10,331 nucleotides of DNA from contig JASHXZ010000029.1 of NCBI GenBank assembly GCA_030043285.1, positions 1 to 10,331 on the forward strand. Reading direction: 5' to 3'. The notes under the pieces are model-generated. The model did no database searches. It was not told the origin of the DNA and saw only the letters and a list, made by a program, of their open reading frames with translations. Position numbers and translations under genes: made by a program. This stretch comes from Xanthobacteraceae bacterium (GTDB lineage: Bacteria; Pseudomonadota; Alphaproteobacteria; Rhizobiales; Xanthobacteraceae). Positions 1-6,193 of the stretch are shown here, piece after piece (the first letter of the stretch is position 1; each line of letters starts with the position of its first letter).

Positions 1-1
1 C

Positions 2-445
2 GCAGCGATCGAACACGCCATTGCCGAGACCGACCGCGACTCCGAGATCATGGCGGTTCCCGTGCTGCTGTCGACCGCGAGCGGCAATCTGACCGTCAGC
101 CTCAAGCCGGAGCCGACCGCGAAACCCGAACCGGTCGATGCGGAGGTGTGGCTGTGCCCGATCGTGAGCACCATCGCGGTCGCCATCGGTCGCGGCGAAA
201 ACGGCGGGCGGACGCTGACCTACCACAACGTGGTGCGCGCCTGGCGCAAGCTCGGCGGATATAACGGCGCTGAATCGACGTGGAGCGTGCCGCTGTCCCA
301 GATCGAAGACGGCCACGTCGATGCTGCTGCGGTCATCGTGCAGAAAGGCACCCGCGAGAAGCCGGGACCCGTCATCGGTGCAGCAATGCTGCCGATCGGA
401 AGCCACGTCAGCGACGGGGTCCAGCGCACGAGCAACGTCCGCTGA
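2..445 (+). CDS. DUF1223 domain protein, 3' part (partial)
   Basis: The reading frame is open from the first full codon of the window, with no start codon in a sensible context, so the gene begins upstream; 147 residues and a TGA stop are visible. The ATG at 50 lies inside the domain and is not the start. The visible part resembles the C-terminal half of the DUF1223 family: an alanine/acid-rich helix, then a beta-rich stretch with YHNVVRAWRKLG and WSVPL, and a late AAAVIVQ strand. DUF1223 proteins are secreted or periplasmic thioredoxin-fold-like proteins of unknown function. The signal peptide and any N-terminal cysteine motif would lie upstream and cannot be checked. In rhizobia such genes often sit near acnA, which is not visible here. 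I see no T-rich intrinsic terminator on the + strand after the stop. Family assignment is by recognition of sequence pattern only. Confidence 0.75.
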   Translation, partial: AAIEHAIAETDRDSEIMAVPVLLSTASGNLTVSLKPEPTAKPEPVDAEVWLCPIVSTIAVAIGRGENGGRTLTYHNVVRAWRKLGGYNGAESTWSVPLSQIEDGHVDAAAVIVQKGTREKPGPVIGAAMLPIGSHVSDGVQRTSNVR

Positions 446-569
446 GAGCTTCGTTTCGTCGTCTTCGTCTCTCTCTAGCCGTTTGCCAAAAGACGTATCG
501 ATCCGGCCGACGTGTTTGCGATGGCGGACACGGCTCGCGCCCGTCGTCCGCCGCGTGCTGTCGGCGGTC

Positions 570-594
570 AAAAAAAGGCCGGCTACCGCCGGCC
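570..594 (-). terminator. Rho-independent terminator (minus strand)
   Basis: Arms GGCCGGC (577-583) and GCCGGCC (588-594) form a perfect 7-bp GC stem with a 4-base loop. On the minus strand the stem is followed directly by seven T (576-570). The + strand has no T tract after it, so it acts on minus-strand transcripts. No minus-strand protein gene lies upstream of it before the antisense of DUF2794. Confidence 0.75.
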
Positions 595-766
595 AGAGGA
601 ATTGGGGGATTGAACCGTACGCTGACTCTAGCCCGGTCCGTCCACACCCCGGGGGGCTGGGGGGCTGAGGAATCCGGAATGCGAGCCGGACCGGGCCGTG
701 AGGCAACAATCGGCGATGTCGCAAGCCAGCTTGGCACGTCCTTGGCCGAAATGGGGCTGCATTATG
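570..766 (-). ncRNA. Candidate small RNA, about 190 nt, unidentified family
   Basis: A minus-strand transcription unit can be drawn without any convincing ORF. TTGACC-N18-GTTAAT (801 to 772) is promoter-like and would start a transcript near 765. The unit ends at a strong hairpin followed by seven T (594 to 570). The body has a 10-bp stem, GCCCGGTCCG with CGGACCGGGC, closing a 46-nt loop. Two UUCCUC segments (complements of 667-672 and 596-601) could pair with GAGGAA-type Shine-Dalgarno sequences, as known for some alphaproteobacterial sRNAs; this role is inference. I looked for hallmarks of tmRNA, RNase P RNA, SRP RNA and tRNA and found none; I could not rule 6S RNA in or out from memory, although no long terminal closing stem is seen. 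The neighbouring DUF1223 gene converges on it. Confidence 0.4.
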
Positions 767-771
767 ATTCG

Positions 772-801
772 ATTAACGAAGCCGTGATTCCGGTCGGTCA
801 A
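772..801 (-). promoter_or_regulatory. Promoter-like sequence for the sRNA candidate
   Basis: Read on the minus strand: TTGACC as the -35 box (801-796), an 18-base spacer, and GTTAAT as the -10 box (777-772; four of six bases match TATAAT). TTGACC is a good match for alphaproteobacterial housekeeping sigma factors. A second AT-rich word, CATAAT, lies just downstream (767-762), but no -35 box is suitably spaced from it. Confidence 0.35.
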
Positions 802-902
802 AAATGCCGCAGGCCGTCCCGGCCCACGCGGTTCCAACCATCAAGCGGGCCGCCCTGCCTGCCGCCGCACCCGGCCTTTTGCCGCGCACGAAACCCTTGC
901 GG

Positions 903-919
903 GCGCCGCGCAGCGGCGC
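903..919 (+). promoter_or_regulatory. Leader hairpin upstream of the DUF2794 gene
   Basis: GCGCCGC (903-909) and GCGGCGC (913-919) form a 7-bp stem with a GCA loop, 32 bases before the Shine-Dalgarno sequence. No T tract follows, so it is not an intrinsic terminator. It could be a chance palindrome in GC-rich DNA. Confidence 0.25.
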
Positions 920-951
920 GATCATGACATCCGCACGACAACCGCAAGACC

Positions 952-958
952 AAGGAGG
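952..958 (+). promoter_or_regulatory. Ribosome binding site of the DUF2794 gene
   Basis: AAGGAGG, a near-perfect Shine-Dalgarno sequence, lies six bases before the ATG at 965. It fixes that start and makes this probably the best-translated start in the window. Confidence 0.8.
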
Positions 959-964
959 CGCCGG

Positions 965-1369
965 ATGGATCTCGGCGAAATCGAGCCAAGCCAGTTGCGG
1001 GGTCCCCATCGCGTGGAAGGCTTTGGGGGACCCCGGCGCGGAGGGGAGTTTCGCGCATCTGCCCCCGCCAGCAGAGTGACGTTCAATCGGCGCGAACTCG
1101 ACCACATTCTCAGGCTTTACGGCCGCAAAGTCGCCGCCGGCGAGTGGCGCGATTATGCCATCGATTTTTTCAAAGACCGCGCCGTCTTTTCGGTTTTCCG
1201 GCATTCGGCCGAAGCGCCGATCTACCGCATCGAAAAGAACCCGCGTCTGGAGCACCGCCAAGGCGCCTACAGCGTGATCTCGGCGACCGGTCACATCGTA
1301 CGGCGCGGCGAGGAATTGGACCGCGTGCTGGGCGCGCTCGATCGCTCGCTGCGGTTGGTGGCGAGCTAA
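965..1369 (+). CDS. DUF2794 domain protein
   Basis: This 134-residue protein belongs to DUF2794, a small family of unknown function found mainly in alphaproteobacteria. The start is set by the AAGGAGG at 952-958. The family core is clear from about residue 38: VTFNRRELDHIL, then LYGRKVAAGEWRDYAIDF, AVFSVFR, IYRIEKNP, QGAYSVISATG and EELDRVLGALDRSLRLV. The first 37 residues are Gly/Arg/Pro-rich, probably disordered, and show no signal peptide or membrane segment, so the protein is probably cytoplasmic. The alternation of aromatic and charged residues suggests a small beta-rich fold. The stop codon is only four bases from the stop of the convergent acetyltransferase gene, leaving no room for a separate terminator between them. 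The family call is firm; no function can be given. Confidence 0.9.
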   Translation: MDLGEIEPSQLRGPHRVEGFGGPRRGGEFRASAPASRVTFNRRELDHILRLYGRKVAAGEWRDYAIDFFKDRAVFSVFRHSAEAPIYRIEKNPRLEHRQGAYSVISATGHIVRRGEELDRVLGALDRSLRLVAS

Positions 1370-1373
1370 AGCC

Positions 1374-1901
1374 TCACGCAGGCGGCAGGGCGGCGCCGCT
1401 GCCGAGCGCGCGCTGCATCAGTACGGTATCGAGCCAGCGGCCGTGCTTGAAGCCGATCGATTGGAACGTGCCGACGTGGGCAAAGCCGGCGCGCTCATGC
1501 ACCGCGATCGACGGTGTTTGCGCTGAATCGCCGATCACCGCGATCATTTGACGGAAACCGCGGCTTTCCGCTGCTTCGATCAAGCAAGCCAGGAGCTGCG
1601 AGCCGACCCGCTGGCGCTGCATGTCGGGCGCCACGTAGATCGAATCCTCAACGCTCCAGTGATAGGCAGGACGCGCCCGATAGGCGCCCGCATAGGCGTA
1701 CCCGGCGATGCTGCCGGCACGCTCGGCGACGAGATACGGATAGCCGTTCTGTTGCAGCGCGTGCAGGCGCCGCGCCATCTCGGCCTCGTCCGGCGGCTCG
1801 ATCTCGAACGTCGCCGTACCGTGTTCGACGGCGTGCGCGTAAATCCGCGTGATCGCCGCAACGTCGGCGGCGACAGCAGGACGGATGCTCAGTGGGGTCA
1901 T
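1374..1901 (-). CDS. GNAT N-acetyltransferase, phosphinothricin/methionine-sulfoximine type
   Basis: This 175-residue GNAT enzyme is predicted to move an acetyl group from acetyl-CoA to the amino group of a small amino acid analogue. Relatives are phosphinothricin acetyltransferase (Pat/Bar) and the methionine sulfoximine/sulfone acetyltransferase MddA/YncA. Family marks: SIRPAVAADVAAITRIYAHAV at the N-terminus, TATFEIEPP (29-37), the VAERAGSIAGYAYAGAYRAR strand and loop (58-77), SIYVAP (87-92), IGDSAQTPSIAVHERAGF (123-140) and the closing SIGFKHGRWLDTVLMQR. The acetyl-CoA loop reads QRQRVGS (95-101), with Arg in place of the usual first Gly. I chose the ATG at 1901. A TTG eight codons upstream (1925) is in frame, but it falls in the T tract of the terminator of the preceding gene. 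Neither start has a clear Shine-Dalgarno sequence. The true substrate is unknown. Confidence 0.85.
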   Translation of the reverse strand: MTPLSIRPAVAADVAAITRIYAHAVEHGTATFEIEPPDEAEMARRLHALQQNGYPYLVAERAGSIAGYAYAGAYRARPAYHWSVEDSIYVAPDMQRQRVGSQLLACLIEAAESRGFRQMIAVIGDSAQTPSIAVHERAGFAHVGTFQSIGFKHGRWLDTVLMQRALGSGAALPPA

Positions 1902-1922
1902 CGCTGCGGCGGCAACGTTGCG

Positions 1923-1958
1923 CAAAGAAAACGCCCCGGGAAGGGGATTCCCGGGGCG
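1923..1958 (-). terminator. Rho-independent terminator after the Bax-inhibitor-like gene
   Basis: Arms CGCCCCGGGAA (1932-1942) and TTCCCGGGGCG (1948-1958) form a perfect 11-bp stem with a 5-base loop. On the minus strand TTTTCTTT follows. It lies 25 bases past the stop of the membrane protein gene and separates it from the acetyltransferase gene, so the latter probably has its own promoter or lives on read-through. Confidence 0.85.
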
Positions 1959-1983
1959 CCGAAAGCCGTCAGGTTTCCGGTGT

Positions 1984-2739
1984 TCAGCGCCGGTCGCCCA
2001 TGAAGCGCAGCAGGAACAGGAACAGGTTGATGAAGTCGAGATAAAGCGCGAGCGCCCCCATTACGGCCTTGCGGCCGGTGACGGTGCCGTCGTCGTTGGC
2101 GCTGTACATTTCCTTGATGCGCTGGGTGTCCCACGCGGTCAGCCCGGCGAAGATCAGCACGCCAATCACCGAGATGGCAAAGTCGAGCCCAGTGCTCTTG
2201 AGGAACATGTTGACGAGCATCGCCAGGATCAGGCCGAACAAGCCCATCACCATGAACGAGCCGATCGGCGACAGATCCCGCTGGGTCGAGTAGCCGTAGA
2301 GACTGAGCGCACCGAACGAGGCAGCCGAGATGAAGAACGTGCGGGTGATCGAGGCGCCGGTGTAACTGAGGAAGATGGACGACAGCATCAGGCCGAGGAG
2401 CGCCGCATAGGCCATGAACAGCGCCAGCGCCGTGCTCGGCTGCAGCCGGCTGATGCGGAAGCTCAGGAAGAACACCAGGCCGAGCGTCCCGAACAGCAGG
2501 ATCAGCGCGGCAGGGCCGCCATAGATCGCCTGGCCGAACTGCGTCAGCACCGGACGGCCGTCGACGTTCTGGACCGCGGCCGAATAGGTCAGCCACGCGA
2601 CCACGCCGGTCAGCGCCACGCCGCTGGCCATGTAGTTGTAAACGCGGATCATGTAGGCGCGCAGACCCGCGTCGATCGACACTTGGTCAGCGCGTACGGC
2701 GGGCCGGGTGGCCGCGTAATTCCGATCGAAGTCGGACAT
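1984..2739 (-). CDS. Bax inhibitor-1 / YccA family membrane protein
   Basis: This 251-residue inner-membrane protein belongs to the Bax inhibitor-1 (TMBIM, UPF0005) family, whose bacterial member YetJ is a pH-sensitive calcium leak channel. After a polar N-terminus of about 30 residues (MSDFDRNYAATRP) there are seven hydrophobic segments at roughly 35-55, 75-93, 103-122, 132-150, 160-179, 187-205 and 226-247. The family signatures GLTAWDTQRIKEMY (199-212) and ALYLDFINLFLFLLRF (231-246) are present. Asp204 and Asp235 sit where the proton-sensing aspartate pair of YetJ is found. The start at 2739 has AGGGG seven bases upstream (2751-2747); in-frame codons further upstream encode a basic stretch not typical of the family. 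An 11-bp terminator follows the stop. The gene lies 170 bases after the ABC permease gene on the same strand, with no strong terminator between, so some co-transcription is possible. Physiological role here unknown. Confidence 0.92.
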   Translation of the reverse strand: MSDFDRNYAATRPAVRADQVSIDAGLRAYMIRVYNYMASGVALTGVVAWLTYSAAVQNVDGRPVLTQFGQAIYGGPAALILLFGTLGLVFFLSFRISRLQPSTALALFMAYAALLGLMLSSIFLSYTGASITRTFFISAASFGALSLYGYSTQRDLSPIGSFMVMGLFGLILAMLVNMFLKSTGLDFAISVIGVLIFAGLTAWDTQRIKEMYSANDDGTVTGRKAVMGALALYLDFINLFLFLLRFMGDRR

Positions 2740-2746
2740 GGGAATA

Positions 2747-2775
2747 CCCCTGGGTTTGGCCCGGCGGGGCCGGGC
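2747..2775 (-). promoter_or_regulatory. Leader hairpin and ribosome binding site of the Bax-inhibitor-like gene
   Basis: On the minus strand a 7-bp stem, GCCCGGC (2775-2769) with GCCGGGC (2765-2759) and a 3-base loop, ends eight bases before the Shine-Dalgarno AGGGG (2751-2747). A stem this close to the ribosome binding site could influence initiation, but no alternative pairing that hides the site is evident. Confidence 0.3.
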
Positions 2776-2909
2776 TTTGGCGTCCGGCTGCTTGCGCGCC
2801 TGGAACGCGCCGGGAATGTAGTGCGAAAGGGCCGGTTTCGCCAGATGGCCGATGGTCGAAATTCGAACCGTTACAAACTCTTCATGGGCCTTTGCGGCGT
2901 CGCCGCCGG

Positions 2910-5465
2910 TCACAAATTCCTTAACACCTGGGCGGGCTTGCGGCCGAGCGCCGCAAATGTGCCCAGAAGGCCGACAGTAAGTGTGACGAAAAGCGCAAAG
3001 AGCGCCGCACCCGCCGCCTCGCTTGGCACGAAGACGAACGGAAATTCCATGATCCGGGTCACCACAAGGCCCGCGGCAAGCGAACCGAGCGCGATGCCGA
3101 TCAGCGCGGTCGCAGCGCCGATCAGCGCGTATTCGAGCGCATAGGCGGCGAGCAACCGCGCCCGCGTGGCACCGAACGTTTTCAGCACCACCGCGTCGTA
3201 AATGCGAAAGCGCTGGCTCGCCGCGAGCCCACCGCCGAGCACAAGCGCGGCGGCGAACAGCGTTACGCCGCTCGCGGCGCGCAGCGCGATGATCAACTTA
3301 CTCACCATCGTGTCGAGCGTATTGAGCGCGTCCCTCACGCGCACCGCGGTGACGGTCGGGAACGTTTCGGCCAGCGCCTTGATGAGCGCGGTCTCCTCGG
3401 CGGTGGTACCACCGTCCGCAAAGGTCAGCGTAGCGATGTTGTTGTGCGGGGCGCCGGCGAACGAACCCGGCGAATACACCAGCACGAAATTGATGCCGAG
3501 ATTTTCCCAATCGACCGCACGCAGGTTGGCGATGCGCGCGGTCACGTTGCGACCGAGCACGTTGACGGTCAGCGTGTCGCCGACTTTCAGCCCGATATCG
3601 TGCGCCGACTTGCTCTCGACGGACACCAACGGCGCGCCGGAATAATCCGTGTTCCACCAGTGACCTTCGACCACGCGCGAGCCGGGCGGCACGGTCGCCG
3701 CGTAGGTGATGCCGCGATCGCCGCGCAGCACCCAGCGCGAGCCCGCTGCCGGCTTAAGATCGTCCGCGGCGACGCCGTTGGCTGAGACGATGCGGCCGCG
3801 CAGCATCGGCACCTGCTCGAGGCTTGCGCCCGGCGCCTGGGCGTGAACGAAGCCATCGAAACGCGCGGCGTCGGTGGTGGGAATGTCGATGAAGAAGAAC
3901 GACGGCGCCTGCTCGGGCAGCGCCGCGGTCAACTCGCGATGCAAATTGCCGTCGATCTCGATCACGGTCGTGAGCAGCGCCAAGCCGACGCCGAGCGACA
4001 GCATGATGGTGGGCGTCAGCGCCCCTGGCCGGTGCACATTGGCGATGGCGAGCCGCAGCGCCGTCCAGCGCGGCCGCTTCAGCCGTCGCGCCAGCGCCAT
4101 GACGGCGAGCGCGACGAGACGCAGCAACAGAAAAATGCCGGCGGCCGAGGCAACGAAGATGGCCGCGATGCGCGGTTCAGTGCTGGTGGCGACCGCAAGC
4201 GCCGCGAAGGCGCCGATCGCTGCCGCGGTGGCGATGACGTAGCGGAGCCGCGGCCAGCGTCGCTCGCCGCTGACCTGGTCGCGGAACAGCATCGCCACCG
4301 GACTATCGTGGGCGCGGCCGAGCGGCCACAGCGCGAATGCGAGCGCGGCGATGAGGCCGTACCCGATCGACAGCGCAAGCACGGTGGGATGCAGCGACGG
4401 CGTCACCGGCAACGGAATGACGGCGGCGAACCAATGCGCAACGGCGAATGGCAGGGCGCCGCCAAGCACGGCGCCGATCGCCGCAGCAAACAGCGCCACC
4501 ACCATGATCTCGGCGCAATAAACAGCAAACACCGTGCCGCCGCTGGCGCCGATCGCCTTGAGCGTCGCGATCGAATCGCGCTTGCGCGCCAGATGGGCGG
4601 CCACCGCATTGGCGACGCCGACGCCGCCAACCAGCAATGTCGCCAACGCGACCAGGGCCAGAAATTGCGTGAAGCGCTCGACGCTGCGATCGAGCTGCGG
4701 CGAGGCCTTGTCGCGCGTGCGAATCTCCCAGCCGGCATCGGGAAAATTCGCCTCGGCGTCGCGCTTGACCGCGGCCACCGCCGCATCGTTGGACCCCACC
4801 GGCAGGCGCAGCCGATAGAGCCAGCGCACCAGACTGCCGGGTTGGACCAGACCGGTGGCGCGCAGCGCGGCGTCGCTGATCAGCACGCGCGGCCCAAAAC
4901 CGATGCCGGCGGCGATTCGATCCGGCTCGTTGGTCAGCACGGCGCGCAGCGTGATAGCGGCCTTGCCGATGTCGATGCGGTCGCCGACTTTCAGATTGAG
5001 CCGCGCCAGCAGCGCCGAATCGGCAGCGGCACCGAATGCGCCGTCCTTCTCATCAAGCAAAGTGGCGAGCGGCAGCGCAGGATCGGTCGCGAGCGTGCCG
5101 AACAGCGGATAAGCGCCATCGACGGCCTTGACCTCGACCAGCGCCATCTCGCCGCCGCCGCTGCGCGCCATCGCCCGCAGTGTGGCGGCGACCGAGACGG
5201 TGCCGCGGCCGTCGAGAAACGCGCGCTCCGTATCGCTCGCCTGGCGCTGCACCAGCGCAAACGACAGGTCGCCGCCCAACAGCGTCTGGCCGGCGCCGGC
5301 GATGCCGTCGGCAAGGCTCGCCGCCACCGAGCCGACGCCCGCGATAGCCATGACACCGAGCGCGATGCAGGCGATGAAGACGCCGAAGCCGCGCAAGCCG
5401 CCGCGCAGATCGCGCCAGGCAAAGCGCAAGACCAAGAGCAAGACCAAGAGCACGCGCGCGCTCAC
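2910..5465 (-). CDS. ybbP: ABC transporter permease, FtsX/YbbP family
   Basis: This 851-residue inner-membrane permease matches the YbbP class (E. coli YbbP is about 800 residues), a type VII/MacB-like exporter with a repeated FtsX domain. Layout: TM1 at about 27-49; a large extracytoplasmic domain to about 262; FtsX domain 1 with TMs near 267-289, 314-336 and 362-381; further TMs near 408-427, 434-458 and 484-504; a second extracytoplasmic domain to about 725; and FtsX domain 2 with TMs near 731-750, 772-800 and 818-840. The paired cytoplasmic motifs TLKAIGASGG (about 302-311) and LKTFGATRARLL (about 761-772) mark the two FtsX halves and probably contact the ATPase. The GTG start overlaps the ATPase stop as GTGA, giving translational coupling. 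A longer frame upstream of this GTG lies within the ATPase gene and is rejected. Such pumps act from the membrane or periplasm on lipids, lipoproteins or peptides; the substrate is not known. Confidence 0.88.
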   Translation of the reverse strand: MSARVLLVLLLVLRFAWRDLRGGLRGFGVFIACIALGVMAIAGVGSVAASLADGIAGAGQTLLGGDLSFALVQRQASDTERAFLDGRGTVSVAATLRAMARSGGGEMALVEVKAVDGAYPLFGTLATDPALPLATLLDEKDGAFGAAADSALLARLNLKVGDRIDIGKAAITLRAVLTNEPDRIAAGIGFGPRVLISDAALRATGLVQPGSLVRWLYRLRLPVGSNDAAVAAVKRDAEANFPDAGWEIRTRDKASPQLDRSVERFTQFLALVALATLLVGGVGVANAVAAHLARKRDSIATLKAIGASGGTVFAVYCAEIMVVALFAAAIGAVLGGALPFAVAHWFAAVIPLPVTPSLHPTVLALSIGYGLIAALAFALWPLGRAHDSPVAMLFRDQVSGERRWPRLRYVIATAAAIGAFAALAVATSTEPRIAAIFVASAAGIFLLLRLVALAVMALARRLKRPRWTALRLAIANVHRPGALTPTIMLSLGVGLALLTTVIEIDGNLHRELTAALPEQAPSFFFIDIPTTDAARFDGFVHAQAPGASLEQVPMLRGRIVSANGVAADDLKPAAGSRWVLRGDRGITYAATVPPGSRVVEGHWWNTDYSGAPLVSVESKSAHDIGLKVGDTLTVNVLGRNVTARIANLRAVDWENLGINFVLVYSPGSFAGAPHNNIATLTFADGGTTAEETALIKALAETFPTVTAVRVRDALNTLDTMVSKLIIALRAASGVTLFAAALVLGGGLAASQRFRIYDAVVLKTFGATRARLLAAYALEYALIGAATALIGIALGSLAAGLVVTRIMEFPFVFVPSEAAGAALFALFVTLTVGLLGTFAALGRKPAQVLRNL

Positions 5466-6193
5466 GAGCGGCCTTGAGCGGGCACGATCGGCACCTGCGG
5501 CTCTTCGATGCGCCCCGAATGCACGCGCAGCACGCGGTCGCACCGCGCCGCCAGCTCGCTGTCGTGGGTTACCAGCACCAGCGTGGTGCCGCGCTCGCGA
5601 TGGCCGCGAAATAACAGCTCGATGATCTCGTGCCCGGTGGTTTCGTCGAGATTCCCGGTCGGCTCGTCGGCGACGATGATGGTGGGATCGGCCGCCAAGG
5701 CGCGCGCGAGCGCGACGCGCTGCTGCTCGCCGCCGGACAATTGCGCCGGATAATGATGGAGCCGCCGCGCCAGACCGACGGCGCCAAGCTCGCGCTCGGC
5801 GCGTTTGAGTGCGTCGCGTATGCCGGCGAGTTCGAGCGGCGTGGCGACGTTTTCCAGCGCCGTCATGGTCGGGATCAGATGGAAGGCCTGAAAGACGATG
5901 CCGACATGGCGGCCGCGGAAGCGGGCCAGCGCATCCCCGTTGAGCCGCCGCAAATCCTCTCCGGCTACGATTACGGTGCCGCTATCGGCCCGCTCCAGAC
6001 CCGTCATCACCATCAAGAGCGTCGATTTGCCCGACCCGGAAGGACCGAGCAGCGCCATTGCCTCGCCACGCCCTATATGCAGGCTGACGTCGCGCAGGAT
6101 ATGAACCCGCGCGGCGCCGCGGCCGAGCGACAGGTTGACGCCGCGGAGCTCCACCGCAGCGGCGGCGGAGAAAGAACCCGAAATGTCGTCCAT
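5462..6193 (-). CDS. ybbA: ABC transporter ATP-binding protein, LolD/MacB/YbbA type
   Basis: This 243-residue cytoplasmic ATPase powers the adjoining FtsX-type permease. All nucleotide-binding motifs are intact: Walker A GPSGSGKST (50-58), Q-loop Gln102 in VFQAFHLIPTMTALENV (the LolD/MacB pattern), signature LSGGEQQRVALARAL (152-166), Walker B IIVADEPTGNLDETTG (172-187, Glu177 catalytic) and H-loop His210 in VLVTHD. The DEPTGNLD form and the lack of any C-terminal extension place it with LolD/MacB/YbbA rather than with importers. The start at 6193 is chosen because homologues begin shortly before VELRGVNLSLG; a longer frame runs back into the divergent esterase gene and is implausible. The Shine-Dalgarno sequence is weak (AGGGG, 12 bases away). 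The stop overlaps the permease start by four bases. Its first codons overlap the start of the divergent tesA-like gene, so its promoter must lie within that gene. Confidence 0.92.
   Translation of the reverse strand: MDDISGSFSAAAAVELRGVNLSLGRGAARVHILRDVSLHIGRGEAMALLGPSGSGKSTLLMVMTGLERADSGTVIVAGEDLRRLNGDALARFRGRHVGIVFQAFHLIPTMTALENVATPLELAGIRDALKRAERELGAVGLARRLHHYPAQLSGGEQQRVALARALAADPTIIVADEPTGNLDETTGHEIIELLFRGHRERGTTLVLVTHDSELAARCDRVLRVHSGRIEEPQVPIVPAQGRS

Larger units (their letters stand above)
446..951. other. Long gap without a protein gene; holds an sRNA candidate and a leader hairpin
   Basis: About 500 bases lie between the DUF1223 stop and the ribosome binding site of the DUF2794 gene. 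Open frames here on both strands are Arg/Pro/Ser-rich, have no ribosome binding sites and match no family I recognise. Visible structure: a minus-strand intrinsic terminator (570-594), a 10-bp inverted repeat with arms 631-640 and 687-696, two tandem GGGGGGCT units (651-666) in its loop, a minus-strand promoter-like sequence (772-801), and a 7-bp hairpin (903-919) in the likely leader of the next gene. Confidence 0.6.

Noticed and set aside
596..640. tRNA or tmRNA on the minus strand, suggested by GGTTCAATCCCCC (616-604)
   Set aside because: The flanking bases do not form the 5-bp T-stem, no anticodon or acceptor arm can be drawn, no CCA end, and no tmRNA tag reading frame is found nearby.
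742..768. Plus-strand promoter TTGGCC...TATGAT for DUF2794
   Set aside because: The spacer is only 15 bases and the -35 box is weak. The leader would be nearly 200 bases. Not strong enough to list.
773..1294. 173-codon minus-strand ORF and the + strand frame 280-927
   Set aside because: The first is antisense to DUF2794, the second overlaps the DUF1223 end in another frame. Both have unlikely composition and no Shine-Dalgarno sequence.
2894..2906. Terminator after the permease gene (GCGGC-GTC-GCCGC)
   Set aside because: Only a 5-bp stem and no T tract on the minus strand. Too weak to call.
1849..3144. 431-codon + strand ORF rich in Glu/Gln/His/Arg
   Set aside because: Antisense across the Bax-inhibitor-like gene and the end of the permease gene, and it runs through a terminator. 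No domain recognised.
3843..5477. 544-codon + strand ORF, Gln/Arg/Asp-rich
   Set aside because: It lies wholly antisense to the YbbP-type permease gene, which has clear domains. Its composition (Arg/Gln/Gly/Ala repeats) is what the complement of Ala/Leu-rich GC-rich coding gives. No family motif or ribosome binding site.
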